Shown here in pieces: positions 61,001 through 64,000 of a stretch of DNA of 64,000 nt. Source of the stretch: Przewalskia tangutica. Lineage: Eukaryota > Streptophyta > Magnoliopsida > Solanales > Solanaceae. Numbering within the stretch: the first letter of the stretch is position 1; each line of letters starts with the position of its first letter. Location: NCBI GenBank assembly GCA_029844215.1, contig CM056731.1, positions 78,822,992 to 78,886,991 on the forward strand, written 5' to 3'. Under the pieces are notes generated by a model that had not been told where the DNA came from, searched no databases, and was given only the letters and a program-made list of their open reading frames with translations. Position numbers and translations under genes: made by a program.

Positions 61001-62037
61001 GATTCTTCTTAAAGTTAGGGCTTAAGTCGCAAGACATTGCCGTAAGTATTATTCAGGCTTAAGTCAAAAGACATTGCCGCACAACTATGTTCAATTCTAT
61101 ATATAGTATACCTTAACTATATATTCCAACAACATGTAATTTCCAATTACAACAGAAGGTTAAGAGTGTTTACCTCGATAAGCCCAAAATTATCCGAGTT
61201 TATATGTCGATCCTGAGCAAGGTTTAGCTCTACTCAGTGCGCTCAGGCCGCTCCAACCAACCCTTAGAAGTTCTAACCAACTTCTACTTATAACTTTAAC
61301 TACGGGTGAAGATTTACTTAGGGTTTCGTTTAGTGGCTAAAGGAAAGTATACTAGTATTTATGGGCTTTTTGTATAGAGGTAACCTTGGGAATACTACAA
61401 GGTATTTGGGCATTACAACAATACTAGGAGAGTATTTCTATACCACAACAAGGGGTATTATACGAAAACAACTAGGCTAGGGGTGGGCTCACCACTGAGG
61501 CCCAACAAAGGGGAGGGACTTGGCGAATGCTACTTAAGGGGGAGGGATTTTTGAGACTTGGAGAATGATTTTTGGATGAAGAAGTTCATCAACTAAGGGG
61601 GGTATTTATAGGTCAAGCAATGGCCAACCAATGGCCAAGATGAAGACAAGTGTTAGGCAAGTGTAGGGCTAGGATTTGGACAAGTGTTTGTGGGCCCCAC
61701 TTTCTCATCTACTACACAAAATATCTAGCCAAACATTGACCAAATGTTTAAGGCATTTTCCATGGCAAAAACGTGCCAACAACTCCCTCCAAAACCGTCC
61801 ACTTTGTGCCACCTAAGGGTGACACGTGTCGCCCTCCTATTGGTCCAAAATATTTTATCTCTCGGAAAAATCCGCAAAAATTATTATTGACATAGCCGGA
61901 ATTTTCCCTCGAAATGGAAAGCGTTTAGTCGAAAAGCGACTCTTTTGGCACTTGTGTACAAATTTGAAACTTGTCAATTCTTAAGGCAAAAATTTAAATA
62001 CGTCGCCCTACGTACATACTGGAAGTCTGGTATAACA
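55005..62037 (-). repeat. E4/E5 shared middle LTR, interrupted by S3
   Basis: Runs 55005-56890, is interrupted by S3, and resumes after 60344-60348 to end TCTGGTATAACA at 62037. The net length of ~3.58 kb agrees with 49221-52811, and the minisatellite (55590-55855) is of the same type. The TATA box is at 61603-61610. The end reads CTGGAAGTCTGG where others have CTGGAAATACGGGG, another local alteration. Confidence 0.88.
56891..60343 (-). mobile_element. Solo LTR S3 (3,453 bp), mosaic, TSD AAACC
   Basis: TGTCACGACCGAACGGG to GGGGTATAACA, flanked by AAACC at 56886-56890 and 60344-60348. It has no internal region. Its first ~1.2 kb resembles the E1 LTR (GTAGACATACATCGAGTAA and the GAGGTATTC repeats at about 57710-57960). 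The rest follows the E4/S1 type (CATGCTAGAAGAGATAGG and the GATAGGAAGAGG block). The TATA box is at 59907-59914 and the U3 dyad at 60113-60132. Confidence 0.93.
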
Positions 62038-62815
62038 TTCTCCTCGCTTAGAAACATTCGTCCGAATGTTCCTTCTCAACAGTATAACGAAGAAGTTCCT
62101 TCTAACAAGTTGTCAACGCCACACCTGGCCACGTAATAACACACGTTCTCCTCATTCCTTACTTGTCGTACCCTTCTCGAACACTTGAACTCTTCTAGTA
62201 TACGTACTACACTTTAGTCACCGCTTCTGTTGCCAAAACTTTGAGTCACAACCTCCAACTTGGTCATCTTACTAGTCTCAATCTTCCTAAGGATATTCCG
62301 GCCTTCACGATCCGACACGGTGAACATATCCACGAACTCATACGATGGTCATCTAAACTTGGGCCTAGCACCCTCGTGACCCTACCACTGGCGGGACCAC
62401 CCGGTGACCCTACCTCGAAGCGGGCGCGGGTTGGCCCGCAGCTGCCCCACCGACCCACTTAACGCATCAAGCTCTTGTTTCCGATCCGGAACAATCTTAC
62501 CTCTGGTCATAAAAGCTACCACTTCCATTTCACACTACCCGGGGACTTATCACACAATACATTCTAGGCATAAAATGCACTCAAAGGATCACTTGCAAAA
62601 GCGGTACTCAAGGCGGCCTTACATCTAAGGTCTCAGCGTAATATTCTAAGCTTCATCATTTCTCACCCCAAGCTTACCCTCTCACTAACCGGGTTCTACA
62701 TCACGTTTTAGCACAAAGCTATCCGAACATAACACTTAACACATTATCATAACATCAATACATACAAGTCTCTAGAGGTTAAGGATATACTGAAAATAGG
62801 CGGTTCAAAGGACCG
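62038..62815 (-). other. E5 3' non-coding internal region
   Basis: A near copy of 52812-53595, including the altered PPT complement. No coding capacity seen. Confidence 0.75.
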
Positions 62816-63974
62816 CTAGCGGGAACTTCCACGCGACCTCTACCGGGCTGTAGGTGTATGAACATCTGCCCTAGGTAGAAGGTGAAGAACCATGGCCCGA
62901 TCTCGTAGTCTGTGCTATCCTACTAGTGCTACCCACAGTGGACAGTTTCTCCCAAAATGGCCTTGCGGCATGTAAAACAAACTCGGACTAGCGACACTCC
63001 CCATTGTGGAGTCTACCACGCCGTCCAACGAGGTAGGGGTTGCTTCAGCTGGTTAACACACCTGCTCTCCCGAAAATCTGAACCCTTGGAGCCCTGACCT
63101 GCTCCTGAAAACTCTGGACGCTATGAAGATTGGAGAGGACCACTCTGTACTCGCGGAGGCGCATAACTAGTCTGGCTGAGGCGATGCGCCTCGAAAATCA
63201 CCAAAGGACCTGCGATTCGGCCTCTTCTGGCGACTTTTGTCATTAGTCGATTTCTCGCTCCTCACCTCAGTGCATAAGCTGCGTGCGAGCAATGTCCATA
63301 CCGGTGAAGAGCTACACGAACAACTCTGCTAGGTAATCATCGAGCCCTGTAACATATCGGTGGACTCGATCCTCCATACTAGCTACTAATGCGGGGACGT
63401 ACCGGGCCAATGAGTCGAACTCCACATTGTACTCCGCGCGTGCGCGGATTACGCGCAACACCAAAAATGCATGCGCGAGCCCTCTCATACGTGGCGGCAA
63501 GTGTGCAAGAAATGCCTTTGAGAACTCGTCCCATGGCGGAAGTGCATTCTCTCCCGGGGCGGCTCGCGAATCAAACCAATCATTGCGGTATCACGCAGCC
63601 GATGCGAACCTAGGACCACTGACTCGGTCTCCGATGCCTTGATCACTCTCATGATCCGCTGTAACTGCCGGATGAACTCCTGCGGATCATCCTCAGGTCT
63701 CGACCCATAAAACTCTGGCGGGTTACACCTCAGAAAATCCGTAGTCTCAAGTATGCGCTCGGGGTGAACTACGGGTGCTCTGGGGCGAGGCTGCTGCGTC
63801 GGCTTATCCTCAAGTCGGCCCTGACCACGGCCATTAGCGGGCCATCTCGCTTGTAACCCGTCTCCTGCGCTTGACTGTGGGTGGAGGCTCAGTCTTGTGG
63901 TCTCTGTAGAGCTGCGCATTGCTACTCGTATCTCCTCTGCGCCTTCCCACGGGGGTTGCCTTGCGCGGAGGCAT
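62816..63974 (-). pseudogene. gag: gag of E5 (second copy in array)
   Basis: The start at 63972-63974 has the GCGGAGGCAT context and the stop TAG is at 62816-62818. Recognisable parts are FYGSRPEDDPQEFIRQLQRI and VIKASETESVVLGSHRLRDT (63485-63919), then EYNVEFDSLARYVPALVAS and HRYVTGLDDYLAE (63312-63500). The zinc knuckle at about 62940-63020 is frameshifted. It is very similar to E4 gag but with more small gaps at CAG, CTG and CCG. Confidence 0.85.
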
Positions 63975-64000
63975 AACTGGTAAAAACGAGATACGTCAGA
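63975..64000 (-). other. E5 leader, cut by window end
   Basis: The first 26 bases upstream of the gag start, matching the leaders of the other elements. PBS and outer LTR are expected beyond the window. Confidence 0.7.

Larger units (their letters stand above)
49221..64000 (-). mobile_element. E4/E5 tandem array: LTR-gag-LTR-gag
   Basis: Three units in a row: LTR 49221-52811, internal region 52812-55004, LTR 55005-62037 (with S3 inserted), internal region 62038-64000. The middle LTR is followed on its right by the PPT complement of a second internal region, and preceded on its left by the leader and PBS of the first. It therefore serves as the 5' LTR of one and the 3' LTR of the other. The two LTRs (3.59 and ~3.58 kb net) and internal regions are nearly the same. 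A third LTR is expected beyond the window. Confidence 0.85.

Overview
The window is plant nuclear DNA, most likely pericentromeric or other heterochromatin of a eudicot with a large genome. It consists almost entirely of nested LTR retrotransposons. There is no recognisable host gene, rRNA gene, tRNA gene or CRISPR array. The only protein similarity is to Ty3/gypsy gag-pol of the Tekay/Del chromovirus type: a CCHC gag, aspartic protease, RT, RNase H, integrase with GPY/F motif, and a C-terminal chromodomain-like tail. The primer site TGGTATCAGAGC (initiator tRNA-Met) supports this. An asterid, possibly Solanaceae, is my guess from the style of the LTR terminus (TGTCACGACC on the complementary strand) and the integrase tail. 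It is not proven.

Layout by best reading: (1) 1-7924, gag-only element X0 (minus strand, left LTR cut by the window edge). (2) 7925-8294, fragment of another LTR (Y). (3) 8295-13011, plus-strand element Z: 4.0 kb LTR, PBS, and a short internal stretch with no gag. (4) 13012-~13797 and 27295-28273, two halves of LTR W, split by E1. (5) ~13798-27294, E1, the only element with pol (decayed); its right LTR carries solo LTR S1 (23510-26841). (6) 28274-30285 and 43401-43594, pieces of plus-strand LTR V, split by E2. (7) 30286-43395, gag-only element E2, whose gag is split by plus-strand solo LTR S2 (35837-39440). (8) 43595-49220, gag-only element E3, interrupted at its right LTR by (9) 49221-64000, an LTR-gag-LTR-gag array (E4/E5) whose middle LTR carries solo LTR S3 (56891-60343). 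Target-site duplications are exact for S1 (GTAGA), S2 (AACTG), S3 (AAACC) and E2 (ATGCT), so these four insertions are secure.

All elements share a common plan. The LTR is 2.5-4 kb, running in sense orientation from TGTTATACCCCG to GGTCGTGACA. A dyad with a CAnnTG or similar centre and a TATAAATA box lie within the first ~400-530 bp. About 2-3.5 kb follows the TATA box, including a hypervariable minisatellite block. A conserved leader joins the PBS to gag. Four or five of the elements encode only gag and would need pol from an E1-like relative; they match the published TR-GAG concept. A striking technical or biological signal is that related copies differ mostly by small indels and swaps at CAG/CTG/CCG trinucleotides, which break nearly every gag frame. 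This looks more like consensus error on methylated DNA than ordinary decay. I found no new non-transposon system; the notable points are the retrotransposon architecture, the tandem array, the modular LTR minisatellites, and this sequence-quality pattern.
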